A stretch of DNA of 64,000 nt from Paenibacillus montanisoli. Lineage in GTDB: Bacteria > Bacillota > Bacilli > Paenibacillales > Paenibacillaceae. The notes beneath the pieces were generated by a model. It was not told the origin of the DNA. It searched no databases and saw only the letters and a list, made by a program, of their open reading frames with translations. This document shows, piece after piece, positions 19,293 to 26,940 of the stretch. Made by a program: the position numbers and the translations under genes. Numbering within the stretch: the first letter of the stretch is position 1; the number at the start of each line of letters is the position of its first letter. The DNA lies in NCBI RefSeq assembly GCF_003268025.1, contig NZ_QLUW01000006.1, positions 392,507 to 456,506 on the forward strand, written 5' to 3'.

Positions 19293-20111
19293 ATGGGGAT
19301 GGCAAAACCGGCCTTGAGCACCGAATTGGTCCGCGAGTTCGTTGGTGCGGCGCATGCCGACTTGCATAGGGTTCAAACTTTGCTCGCGCAGGAGCCTGCG
19401 TTGCTGCACGCTTCCATGAATTGGGGCGGGGACGATTGGGAAACGGCGCTCGGCGCAGCCTCGCATGTCGGCCGCCGTGATATTGCGGAGTGGCTGCTGT
19501 CCAAAGGCGCGCGGATCGATCTATTCGCTGCCGCCATGCTGGGCGAGCTCGACATCGTCAAGTCGGCGCTCGCCCGCTATCCGGAATCGATTCATGCACG
19601 CGGTCCGCACGGCATTACGCTGCTGCAGCATGCGATGATCGGCGGGGAACGGGCGAAAGAGGTTGTCACTTACTTGAAATCGCTCTTGAATATCGATGAG
19701 AAGGGGAGCAATGGCATGATCGTAGTGGAAAATCGCATTGAAGTCCGCGCTGGATACGCGGAGGCCGTGTTGGAGCGGTTCAAAGCCCCGAAAAGCGTGC
19801 ATACGTTCCCGGGCTTCGTCCGGATGGATGTGCTGCACGCGAAGGCGTCCGAGGAAACGGAAGAAATCCGGGTTTGCACGACGTGGGAGAAGGAAGAAGA
19901 TTTCCAAGCCTGGGCGAACAGCGACTCGTTCCAGCATGCGCACAAGCGCCGCGAAGGGGCGCAAGGTGCCGGCGGTCACGGCGGCCACGGCCATGGCGGG
20001 CAGCAAGCAGCCGAATCGGCCAGCCCGATCGTCGGCAATAAAGTGACCATCTATCAAGTGGCGGTCTCCCACCTGCCGGAGTCTGCGCCTGCTAAAGCCG
20101 GCTCGAATTAA
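19293..20111 (+). CDS. Ankyrin-like protein fused to IsdG-type heme-degrading monooxygenase
   Basis: A 272-residue fusion. Residues 1-140 look like two or three ankyrin repeats (GAASHVGRRDIAEWLLSKGA, then MLGELDIVKSALARYP). Residues 142-272 match the IsdG/HmoB fold: N147, W207 and H217 have the same mutual spacing as the IsdG catalytic residues N7, W67 and H77, and SPIVGNKVTIY matches the IsdG C-terminus. The loop after H217 carries a Gly/His-rich insert (GGHGGHGHGG). The predicted reaction opens heme and frees iron. AAGGGGAG at 19701-19708 lies seven bases before in-frame ATG 19716, so a free monooxygenase may also be made. It lies in the Fur-controlled cluster. Confidence 0.85.
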   Translation: MGMAKPALSTELVREFVGAAHADLHRVQTLLAQEPALLHASMNWGGDDWETALGAASHVGRRDIAEWLLSKGARIDLFAAAMLGELDIVKSALARYPESIHARGPHGITLLQHAMIGGERAKEVVTYLKSLLNIDEKGSNGMIVVENRIEVRAGYAEAVLERFKAPKSVHTFPGFVRMDVLHAKASEETEEIRVCTTWEKEEDFQAWANSDSFQHAHKRREGAQGAGGHGGHGHGGQQAAESASPIVGNKVTIYQVAVSHLPESAPAKAGSN

Positions 20112-20125
20112 ATCAATGTAGAGTA

Positions 20126-20170
20126 AGAAGCCGTCAAGAGCGCATCGCTGCGCTTTGGCGGCTTCTTTTT
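20126..20170 (+). terminator. Terminator of the iron cluster
   Basis: AGAAGCCGTC...GGCGGCTTCT, with inner GCGC/GCGC pairing, followed by five T. Confidence 0.88.
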
Positions 20171-20254
20171 AAATGCGAATGCTTTGCGGGATTCGACAAT
20201 AAAATGTAGATAAAGCTTGCTGATTGACGAATGCTGGTATGTAGGAGGGATCCT

Positions 20255-20794
20255 ATGCTTGGATTGATCAAGAAAAAGCGGCAGCCACGAACGGTAAACA
20301 CGTCTCGAGGCCACTATTTCATCGGACAGACCGACGCGCTGATCATGGAGGGTCAGAAGCAGAATGCTTGGGGCGGACTGTACAATCCCGCAGAATCAGG
20401 AATCGCCGTCGTAATAGACACGTTTACGGTTTCCAATTTCTCAAGCCAATTCTTCAATGTGGAGATGTGGGTAAACCCCAAACTTACCGGAAAAGGGACT
20501 ACATCTTCTTTTCTCCATCCCGCCGACCTCTCGTTAAATCCGCTTCCGCAGCCTAGAGTAAACCTGCAATACGCGAGCCAAATTACCGAGAATCCGATAG
20601 GGGGCGTGAATGTGATGAATCGGATCGTCCCCCCGAATTCAACGTTTATGAGCGATTCCGGCAAAAGCGGGATTACGATACCGCCCGGGGGCTCCGTTGC
20701 GATTTTCTTGCGATCGCCAGGTCCGTTTAAATACGAGTCTAGAATCGTATTCAGATGGTGGGAGGATGCGATTGAAGTTGGAGGTCCGCAATGA
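20255..20794 (+). CDS. DUF6143-like protein of unknown function (first copy)
   Basis: A 179-residue soluble-looking protein. I recall the pattern YFIGQT...AWGGLYNP...FTVSN...PPGGS...RWWED from DUF6143-type Firmicute proteins; I am only moderately sure of the family name. No signal peptide or membrane segment is present apart from a basic N-terminus (MLGLIKKKRQ). I chose ATG 20255 because AGGAGGG (20243-20249) precedes it; an earlier in-frame ATG at 20231 lacks a site. A paralogue overlaps by four bases. Function is unknown; a beta-rich fold and a structural or spore-coat-like role would be guesses. Confidence 0.65.
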   Translation: MLGLIKKKRQPRTVNTSRGHYFIGQTDALIMEGQKQNAWGGLYNPAESGIAVVIDTFTVSNFSSQFFNVEMWVNPKLTGKGTTSSFLHPADLSLNPLPQPRVNLQYASQITENPIGGVNVMNRIVPPNSTFMSDSGKSGITIPPGGSVAIFLRSPGPFKYESRIVFRWWEDAIEVGGPQ

Positions 20795-21288
20795 ACAAGA
20801 TCGAATCGATTTATGGAAACAGGCTTGGGCAATACTTTCTAGGGCAGACGGGGTTGTTGACGTTCGGAGACGGCAAACATGCATGGGGAGGAGTATTCAA
20901 TCCGAGCGATTCCGGAATCCGTGTAGCCTTTGATTTATTTACGGTGACGAATTATTCCCCTGAGCCATGCGCGGTGGAATGTTGGCTGGGAAACCTTTCT
21001 CTCGGAAGAGGAAGCCTCTCCCGGCATGTGGCCTCCGTCAATCAGCCGATATCTCCCGTTCCGATGCCTAAAGCAGAGCTGCGGGATGCGGACCGGCTCA
21101 GTGAATCGCCTGCGGATGGCCGATTTTCATTTGTTCAGCTAGCGGATTCGAAGTCGACCACGACAACCGACTTGCAAGGCATGCTGATCCTTCCCCCAGG
21201 ATGCTCGATCATTGCATTCTTACGCTCACAGGAGCGGGGGACAATACGGGCGCGTGTGGCCTTTGGCTGGTGGGAGGACTCTGAATAA
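20791..21288 (+). CDS. DUF6143-like protein of unknown function (second copy)
   Basis: A 165-residue paralogue of the preceding product. Shared landmarks are QYFLGQTGLL, HAWGGVFNPSDSGI, FTVTNYSPEP, PPGCSIIAFLRS and a FGWWED C-terminus. ATG 20791 overlaps the first copy's stop (ATGA), so the two are made in a fixed ratio and may interact. It has no signal peptide. A short terminator follows. Function is unknown. Confidence 0.65.
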   Translation: MNKIESIYGNRLGQYFLGQTGLLTFGDGKHAWGGVFNPSDSGIRVAFDLFTVTNYSPEPCAVECWLGNLSLGRGSLSRHVASVNQPISPVPMPKAELRDADRLSESPADGRFSFVQLADSKSTTTTDLQGMLILPPGCSIIAFLRSQERGTIRARVAFGWWEDSE

Positions 21289-21301
21289 ACCGATTCAATG
21301 G

Positions 21302-21326
21302 GAGGCCTTAAGGGGCCTCTCTTTTT
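21302..21326 (+). terminator. Terminator after the DUF6143-like pair
   Basis: GAGGCC (21302-21307) pairs with GGCCTC (21314-21319), followed by CTTTTTGTTTT. Confidence 0.75.
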
Positions 21327-21488
21327 GTTTTAACGAGAATCTCATACCAAGTATGCGATTAAATGCTTGTCATGCTAGTCTGCATAATCGTCCAAGTCCC
21401 CTCATAGACATAGTACAAGTCAAGCGTAAACGGCTTTCGGCAGTACAACTCCGGATACGTTTAAAAATTGTGATGAGGGGTTGATCTC

Positions 21489-22757
21489 ATGCGTCGTCGA
21501 TTCAGTTTAATCGCAGCTATTTTGCTTTGCCTTACGGCGGTGCTCGCAGGCTGCGGGACTAAGGACGCGGAATCGGTTGTCAAGGAATTGGACAAAACGC
21601 TCAGCAACTTGGACAGCTATCATGGGGTAGGCAAGATGACGCTGTACACGGGCCAGCAGCCGCTGGAGTATCAAGTCGATGTTTCGTATCAGAAACCGCA
21701 GTATTACCGGATCGCTCTGACTAACGCGAAGAAGGATATTACCCAAATCGTGCTGCGCAACGATGAAGGCGTGTTCGTACTGACGCCGCGCCTCAATAAA
21801 GTATTCCGCTTCCAAAGCGACTGGCCGGCCAACCAAGGCCAAGTCTACTTGTACCAGACGCTCGTACAGAGCATCCTGCTCGACAACTCGCGTCAATTCG
21901 CGGTAGACGACAAAGCCTACGTGTTTGACGTCATGGCGAACTACCAGAACGGATCGCTCGCGAGACAGAAAATTTGGCTCAATAAATCCGACTATGCGCC
22001 AAGCAAAGTGGAGGTCAGCGACGCCAATGCAGCCGTGATGGTGTCCGTCCAATTCGATTCATTCGAGTTCGGCTCCAAGCTGGAGAAGAGCGTATTCGAT
22101 ACGCAGACGAACATGGGCACGCCGGCCGGCGACAAGCCGACGACGGCAACTCCGGATAACGAGGCGGATAACACGGCTACCAACAGCGAGAATCAAACGG
22201 AAGATCCGAATGCAACGACGAATTCGGATGAGTCGGCGGATCCGAATGCAACGACGAATCCAGATGAGTCGGCAGATCCGGATGCAACGACGAATCCAGA
22301 TGAATCGGCAGATCCAGAGGCAGGGTCTAACCCGGATAACAGCGCGACGAACGGCAATGCAACCAATGAAGAGGAAACGTCCGAAGACGGCTCGCAAGGT
22401 ACGCTTGGCCCGATTGACAAGGCGTTCACGGCTATGGAGCCATCCTACTTGCCGGACGGCGTATCCGAGAAGGATCAGCAGGACATCGTATTCGGCGGCA
22501 ATGCAGGCATCTTGATCCGTTACGCCGGCGCCTTCGACTACACGCTTATCCAAACGCAGCCGAAGGATGTAGCCGTTTCCGCGATGAAAGGCGATCTCAT
22601 CGACATGGGCTTTACGTACGGCTCGATCTCCGGCGACGATCAGAAGACGCTGACGTGGACGTATGACGGCACGGAGTTCCGTATCACGTCCGGCAATTTG
22701 CCGGAGAATGAAATGGTCAAGGTCGCGCAATCGGTACAAGGCGAAATGGGCAAATAA
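21489..22757 (+). CDS. ydcC: LolA/YdcC-like lipoprotein with acidic 12-residue repeats
   Basis: A 422-residue lipoprotein. The lipobox LAGC (about residues 18-21) predicts cleavage and lipidation. Residues about 25-210 match the LolA/outer-membrane-lipoprotein-sorting-like fold found in Bacillus YdcC. A low-complexity linker follows (about 215-305) with four 12-residue repeats of the type DPNATTNPDESA. The C-terminal 100 residues form a DUF4367-like domain. The location just upstream of alr and the EndoAI/EndoA pair is the same as for ydcC in B. subtilis, where the gene is sporulation-linked. It begins at ATG 21489 after GAGGGG (21475-21480). Its molecular role is unclear. Confidence 0.8.
   Translation: MRRRFSLIAAILLCLTAVLAGCGTKDAESVVKELDKTLSNLDSYHGVGKMTLYTGQQPLEYQVDVSYQKPQYYRIALTNAKKDITQIVLRNDEGVFVLTPRLNKVFRFQSDWPANQGQVYLYQTLVQSILLDNSRQFAVDDKAYVFDVMANYQNGSLARQKIWLNKSDYAPSKVEVSDANAAVMVSVQFDSFEFGSKLEKSVFDTQTNMGTPAGDKPTTATPDNEADNTATNSENQTEDPNATTNSDESADPNATTNPDESADPDATTNPDESADPEAGSNPDNSATNGNATNEEETSEDGSQGTLGPIDKAFTAMEPSYLPDGVSEKDQQDIVFGGNAGILIRYAGAFDYTLIQTQPKDVAVSAMKGDLIDMGFTYGSISGDDQKTLTWTYDGTEFRITSGNLPENEMVKVAQSVQGEMGK
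22204..22347 (+). repeat. Four 36-bp coding repeats in the ydcC-like gene
   Basis: Units begin at 22204, 22240, 22276 and 22312, in frame, each coding a variant of DPNATTNPDESA. The first three are nearly identical in DNA; the fourth (DPEAGSNPDNSA) has diverged. The close DNA identity suggests recent expansion, and the copy number may vary between strains. Confidence 0.9.
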
Positions 22758-22813
22758 GGACGCGCTAATCCAAATTTCCAGTACTTATTAAGCTTGTTAG
22801 ACCGCCTGTTTTA

Positions 22814-22843
22814 TTGACAGTTTGAAGCCTCAGCGTTTAACAT
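22814..22843 (+). promoter_or_regulatory. Possible promoter of alr
   Basis: A perfect -35 TTGACA (22814-22819) is followed after 18 bases by TAACAT (22838-22843), a 4-of-6 match to the -10 consensus. It lies 81 bases before the alr start. Confidence 0.4.
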
Positions 22844-22865
22844 AAAGGTCTACGGGTTAATGAGA

Positions 22866-22898
22866 TAAACGCCTGCCCATTTTTATGGCGGGCGTTTA
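22866..22898 (+). terminator. Terminator-like hairpin between ydcC and alr
   Basis: TAAACGCCTGCCCAT pairs with ATGGCGGGCGTTTA, with one bulge, followed by only a weak T stretch (CTTTTG). It ends the lipoprotein transcript or, if the promoter at 22814 is used, lies in the alr leader. Confidence 0.6.
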
Positions 22899-22923
22899 CT
22901 TTTGGGAATGAAGGTGGAGCAAG

Positions 22924-24108
22924 TTGGATGTGAATGCTTATTATCGCCCAACTCGGGCAGAGATATCTTTGGATGCGCTAGCGCACAATTTGCAAGTCTT
23001 TCGCCAGGCCATGCCTGAAGGCATGAAGCTGATGGCTTCGGTCAAAGCGAATGCGTACGGCCACGGAGCCGTCGAAATAGCGCGTGAAGCCGAACGCTGC
23101 GGCGTTGATTTTCTCGGCGTCGCGTTTCTCGACGAAGCGCTCCAGTTGCGTCAAGCCGGCATCAAGACGAATATTCTCGTTCTCGGCTATGTGCCGCCGG
23201 AAGGACTGGCAGCTGCGCGTGAAGCGAATATCGCCATCGCGCTATTCAGTGACGAAATATTAAAAGCGGCTGCGGCTTTGCCTCCGGTAGAAGGCAAGAA
23301 GCTCGCCGTTCATGTGAAAATCGATACCGGCATGGGCCGGTTAGGCAAATTGGCGGGCGATGGGGCGCTGGCCTTCATTTCGCGCGCCATGATGGAGCCG
23401 AATATAGAAGTCGAAGGGTTGTTCACGCATTACGCGCGTGCGGATGAAGCCGATAAAGGCTACACCGAGCTGCAGCATAAGCGTTTCTCCGGAGTGGTCA
23501 GCCAGCTGAAGGAAGCCGGTCTGCACATTCCGATCATCCACGCGGCCAACAGCGCGGCAGGCATCGACACGCCCGAGATGGGCGGCGGCATGCTGCGGCT
23601 GGGCATCAGCATGTACGGCTTGTATCCTTCGGCGGAAGTGAACCGTCAGCGGGTCGATCTGCAGCCTATCATGACGCTCAAGACGGCTGTCGTGATGGTC
23701 AAGGAAGCGCCGGAAGGCTGGGGCATCAGCTACGGCACGCGTTATGTGACGCAAGGCACGGAAGCGATCGGAACGCTGCCGGTGGGCTATGCGGACGGCT
23801 TCAGCCGCATGCTGACAGGGAAAGCGGAGGTGCTGCTGCGCGGACGCCGCGTGCCGGTGCTCGGCACGATCTGCATGGATCAATGCATGATCGCGATGGA
23901 CAGCGTAGAGGCAGGGCATGAACCGGTGCGAACCGGCGAAGAAGTCGTGCTGATCGGCCGCCAAGGCGATGAGGTGATCTCCGCCGATGAGATATCCGTG
24001 AAGCTGGGCACGATCAACTACGAGGTAACATGCATGCTCGCGGCGCGTGTACCGCGCGTATATACGCGGGGGCAGCAGACCGTTGCAGTAACCAACCCGC
24101 TCTTGTAA
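22924..24108 (+). CDS. alr: Alanine racemase
   Basis: A 394-residue PLP enzyme that interconverts L- and D-alanine for peptidoglycan. The PLP lysine is K41 in SVKANAYGHGA, and the second catalytic base is Y270 in GISYGTRY, as in the fold-type III racemases. The length is normal. Start TTG 22924 follows AAGGTGG at 22910-22916. The order ydcC-alr-ndoAI-ndoA matches B. subtilis, so this is the alrA/dal-type housekeeping copy. Confidence 0.95.
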   Translation: MDVNAYYRPTRAEISLDALAHNLQVFRQAMPEGMKLMASVKANAYGHGAVEIAREAERCGVDFLGVAFLDEALQLRQAGIKTNILVLGYVPPEGLAAAREANIAIALFSDEILKAAAALPPVEGKKLAVHVKIDTGMGRLGKLAGDGALAFISRAMMEPNIEVEGLFTHYARADEADKGYTELQHKRFSGVVSQLKEAGLHIPIIHAANSAAGIDTPEMGGGMLRLGISMYGLYPSAEVNRQRVDLQPIMTLKTAVVMVKEAPEGWGISYGTRYVTQGTEAIGTLPVGYADGFSRMLTGKAEVLLRGRRVPVLGTICMDQCMIAMDSVEAGHEPVRTGEEVVLIGRQGDEVISADEISVKLGTINYEVTCMLAARVPRVYTRGQQTVAVTNPLL

Positions 24109-24351
24109 GCGGATTGACCTGCAGGCATCTATTACCTGTTAAGGATTTTCTATGGTTTTAGAGGATTTTATCGTCTTATCTCGAATATTGTAGAGTGAGC
24201 ATACAGCGTGCCGCTTTTCGGTCTGAAATGTTATCTTCTATGCAGCATACTTGATATACGGTCTGCATACATATGAAGGTGTATAATACGGACCAAACAA
24301 TGACATACTGTTACTGTTTTTTGCTGGAAATGTTTTGGGGGTGCGAGTTCG

Positions 24352-24633
24352 GTGGCCAATATGCAAAACACCAAAAGGATTATGATCAGTTTACCGGATC
24401 ATTTGCTGGAGGAAGTCGACGGAATCGTCGCCAAAGAAAACTCGAACCGAAGCGAATTCATTCGTCAAGCAATGAAATTGTACTTGGTTGAGCGGAAGAA
24501 ACGTCAGATTCGCGATTCGATGCAGCGGGGCTATCTGGAAATGGCAAAAATCAACCTTGTGATGGCGTCGGAAGCTTTTCAAGCGGAGGAAGATGCCGGC
24601 GATACGCTCGGCCGACTCGTAAGCGGGGTGTAA
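24352..24633 (+). CDS. ndoAI: Antitoxin EndoAI (MazE-like, ribbon-helix-helix)
   Basis: A 93-residue ribbon-helix-helix DNA-binding antitoxin. RIMISLPDHLLEEVDGIV forms the N-terminal strand-helix, and RRGYLEMAKINL followed by RLVSGV at the end matches B. subtilis YdcD. It neutralises the EndoA toxin and probably represses its own operon. Start GTG 24352 is preceded by a G-rich site about 10 bases upstream; ATG 24361 is an alternative. The toxin gene begins three bases after its stop. Confidence 0.93.
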   Translation: MANMQNTKRIMISLPDHLLEEVDGIVAKENSNRSEFIRQAMKLYLVERKKRQIRDSMQRGYLEMAKINLVMASEAFQAEEDAGDTLGRLVSGV

Positions 24634-24636
24634 AGC

Positions 24637-24987
24637 TTGATCGTTAAACGCGGCGATGTGTTTTTTGCGGACTTGTCACCTGTTGTCGGTTCTGAACAGG
24701 GGGGCGTTCGTCCTGTTCTGGTTATTCAAAACGATATTGGCAACCGCTTCAGTCCAACCGTCATCGTGGCAGCTATTACGGCCCAGATTCAGAAGGCTAA
24801 GCTGCCGACGCATGTGGAGATCGATGCGGCTTTGCATGGATTTGACCGCGATTCCGTTCTGCTTCTGGAACAAATCCGGACGATTGATAAGCAGCGCCTG
24901 ACCGATAAAATTACGCATCTCGACGACGAAACGATGCGCAAGGTAGACGAGGCGCTCCAAATCAGCGTCGGCTTAATCGATTTTTGA
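24637..24987 (+). CDS. ndoA: mRNA interferase EndoA (MazF family)
   Basis: A 116-residue toxin, a sequence-specific endoribonuclease. The family pattern [20 protein letters not shown] at the N-terminus and the ISVGLIDF end are clear, and the length is canonical. In B. subtilis EndoA cuts at UACAU; the specificity here is not known. The start is TTG 24637, with GGGGTG upstream. A strong terminator follows, so the toxin-antitoxin pair closes the alr transcript. Confidence 0.95.
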   Translation: MIVKRGDVFFADLSPVVGSEQGGVRPVLVIQNDIGNRFSPTVIVAAITAQIQKAKLPTHVEIDAALHGFDRDSVLLLEQIRTIDKQRLTDKITHLDDETMRKVDEALQISVGLIDF

Positions 24988-25011
24988 ACACAAAAGCATC
25001 ACACACGACAG

Positions 25012-25040
25012 CAGGGCCAGGCGGCTCTGTTTTTTTTTTT
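25012..25040 (+). terminator. Terminator after ndoA
   Basis: CAGGGCC (25012-25018) pairs with GGCTCTG (25023-25029, one G-T pair), followed by at least ten T. Confidence 0.9.
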
Positions 25041-25163
25041 ATTTCTACTGGAACTCAAGATCAGTCTGGGGACGTATGCAAGGTTCCATCCCGCGCCGCT
25101 GTCGGCTTCATGCGTTTCGCTCCATAATGAAATTAATCGAATGACCTTATGGAGGAATGAAGG

Positions 25164-25856
25164 ATGAGTACGATGAATCGGCCGGATTTTGCGATTTCGG
25201 GAGTGGGCAGCACGGCGGGAGGACAGTTTCACCGTGTCGAGCTGGAAGGCGTTAGCCGGGTGAGCGGGGATCTGGATTGCTATTCGTTCTCGATGAACGG
25301 CATGGCGACGGTGAAGGGCGGCGTCCGGTCGGAGGAGCGGTTCAAAGCCTCGGGGAAATTGACGGTGGAAGGCTCCGTACATGCAGCTGTGATGGAGCTA
25401 GAGGGACAAATGAAAGTCCGGGGCGGCGTCAGCTGCGATGTCTACCGGATGAACGGCTTTGCGAAGGTGTACGGGGACTGCAGCGCACAGCAATGCGATG
25501 TGCGGGGCGGTATGACGGTCGGCGGCGTGCTTCATGCGGATCGCCTCGAGATTTATTTGGACGGTCCGGTTCGGGCGGAGGTCATTCGGTGCCGGGAGCT
25601 TCGGATGAAGCAAGGCGGCGGCGGCTCGCTTAAACGGTTTCTGCAATCGATCCTGCCGACTTCATGGCAAGCCCAGCTGCGCGCGGATCGGATCGAAGGG
25701 GATGATCTCGAGCTGAAGGAAACGACGGCTGCGCTTGTGCGGGGCCGCCGCGTGACGATCGGTGCCGGCAGCGTGATCGATCGGGTAGAGTACGAGTCGG
25801 AGCTTATCGTGCACCCGGACGCCATCGTCCGCAATCGCGCGAAAATCCGCGGATAG
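25164..25856 (+). CDS. Bactofilin-family cytoskeletal protein (first copy)
   Basis: A 230-residue polymer-forming protein with a right-handed beta-helix pattern: glycine and short hydrophobic residues recur about every six positions (VSGDLDCYSFSMNG, GGVRSEERFKASGKL, VRGGVSCDVYRMNG). It is longer than minimal bactofilins and has a distinct C-terminal strand set that starts after KRFLQSILP. Bactofilins self-assemble on or near the membrane; the paired B. subtilis proteins (YhbE/YhbF) support flagellar assembly. GGAGG (25151-25155) precedes ATG 25164. The second copy follows 13 bases later. Partnership of the two is inferred from their adjacency. Confidence 0.85.
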   Translation: MSTMNRPDFAISGVGSTAGGQFHRVELEGVSRVSGDLDCYSFSMNGMATVKGGVRSEERFKASGKLTVEGSVHAAVMELEGQMKVRGGVSCDVYRMNGFAKVYGDCSAQQCDVRGGMTVGGVLHADRLEIYLDGPVRAEVIRCRELRMKQGGGGSLKRFLQSILPTSWQAQLRADRIEGDDLELKETTAALVRGRRVTIGAGSVIDRVEYESELIVHPDAIVRNRAKIRG

Positions 25857-25869
25857 GAGGAGAAGCGCA

Positions 25870-26541
25870 ATGGCTACCGGAGTAAGCAGAAAAGTTAAAA
25901 TAACCGGCTCGGGCTCCACTTCGGGCGGCACGTTCGAAAGCGTACATGTTATAGGCGAAGGCCAAGTGCTGGGATCGCTCGAAAGCGAATCTGTCAAAAG
26001 CATGGGCACCATAAACGTATCCGGCTCCGTGAAGGTGGGCCAGTACCGTCAGATCGGTGAAGCGACCATTCGCGGCGATATGCAAGGCATTCATTTGAAC
26101 GTGATGGGGCAACTCGACATCAAGGGCAGCATCCGCTGCCGTACGATGAAGTTAAGAGGACAGATCGACGTGCATGGCGAGTGCGAGGCCGATGAGTTTG
26201 ACGCCAGAGGCGGGTTTCATATTCACGGCTTGCTGAGCGCGAACGAAGTGGAGGTTCGCACTTGGGGGCCGTGCAGAGCGAAGGAGATCGGCGGCGGTCG
26301 GATCAATGTACGGCAGAGCAAGTGGGGCGGACTTAAGCAGTGGTTCTCCGGGACGCCTCCGATGGAGCTGACCTGCGAGCTGGTTGAGGGCGATAATATC
26401 TATCTCGAGCATACGATCGCAGACGTTGTAAGAGGTACGTCGGTAACGATCGGCCCGGGCTGCCGGATCGGCCTGGTGGAATACCGCAAAACGCTCAAGG
26501 TGAGTAAGGATGCAAAGGTGACGCAGCAAGTGAAGTTATAA
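25870..26541 (+). CDS. Bactofilin-family cytoskeletal protein (second copy)
   Basis: A 223-residue paralogue of the previous gene product. It shares GSGSTSGGTFESVHVIGEGQ, the repeating VxGxI beta-helix rungs, and a late segment LTCELVEGDNIYLEHTIADV that aligns with the first copy's LRADRIEGDDLELKETTAAL. AGGAGGAG at 25855-25862 precedes ATG 25870. It probably co-assembles with the first copy. No membrane segment is present. Confidence 0.85.
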   Translation: MATGVSRKVKITGSGSTSGGTFESVHVIGEGQVLGSLESESVKSMGTINVSGSVKVGQYRQIGEATIRGDMQGIHLNVMGQLDIKGSIRCRTMKLRGQIDVHGECEADEFDARGGFHIHGLLSANEVEVRTWGPCRAKEIGGGRINVRQSKWGGLKQWFSGTPPMELTCELVEGDNIYLEHTIADVVRGTSVTIGPGCRIGLVEYRKTLKVSKDAKVTQQVKL

Positions 26542-26665
26542 GCGGATAATAAGGACGGCGCTTGGAAGGAGAGGATGCCTTTTTGGCAAAATGAATGGAC
26601 GGACCAATATTATTATTCCATACTTGAGAAAGAGTTTTTTCATCGGTAACCACCGCATGAACGAA

Positions 26666-26696
26666 AAGGGGCCTCATCCTGGTGATGAGGCCCCTT
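26666..26696. terminator. Perfect 13-bp stem hairpin, possible bidirectional terminator
   Basis: AAGGGGCCTCATC, loop CTGGT, GATGAGGCCCCTT. A run of four T follows only on the minus strand, so as a terminator it fits better for leftward transcription; it may also end the bactofilin transcript. Confidence 0.6.
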
Positions 26697-26733
26697 AGGC
26701 TGTCGAGCAAGCAGCGAAAGCCTGACTTGGACG

Positions 26734-26871
26734 CGTCTAAAGGACATCTGTGTCCGTTAGACGTTCCAAAATGGATAAATTCCGAAGCTAACGGTCATGG
26801 ATGTCCGTTAGCTTCGAAAACCATGGCTTTTTCGCACAAAATCCAATCTAACGGTCACTTTTGTCGTTAGA
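26734..26871. repeat. Array of three palindromes in the 26542-26940 gap
   Basis: Three palindromes built on CTAACGG/CCGTTAG lie in a row: 26734-26763 (CGTCTAA...TTAGACG), 26783-26816 (CGAAGCTAACGG...CCGTTAGCTTCG, 16-bp arms with one mismatch) and 26847-26871 (TCTAACG...CGTTAGA). The first two centres are exactly 51 bases apart and the third about 60. With the hairpins on either side, this accounts for the whole 399-bp gap; I see no gene in it. Confidence 0.8.
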
Positions 26872-26897
26872 ATTTGCTACAGACCTATGAAGACATT

Positions 26898-26926
26898 AAA
26901 GGGCCTCTCTAAGGATGAGGCCCTTT
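26898..26926 (-). terminator. Terminator of the alpha-xylosidase gene
   Basis: AAAGGGCCTC pairs with GAGGCCCTTT 15 bases past the leftward gene's stop. Its core sequence (GATGAGGCCCTTT) repeats that of the hairpin at 26666-26696. Confidence 0.75.
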
Positions 26927-26940
26927 GTTTATTGTATGAA

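Noticed and set aside
22059..22739. Minus-strand frame with Arg/Ile/Cys repeats
   Set aside because: It only reflects the 36-bp repeats of the ydcC-like gene read on the other strand.
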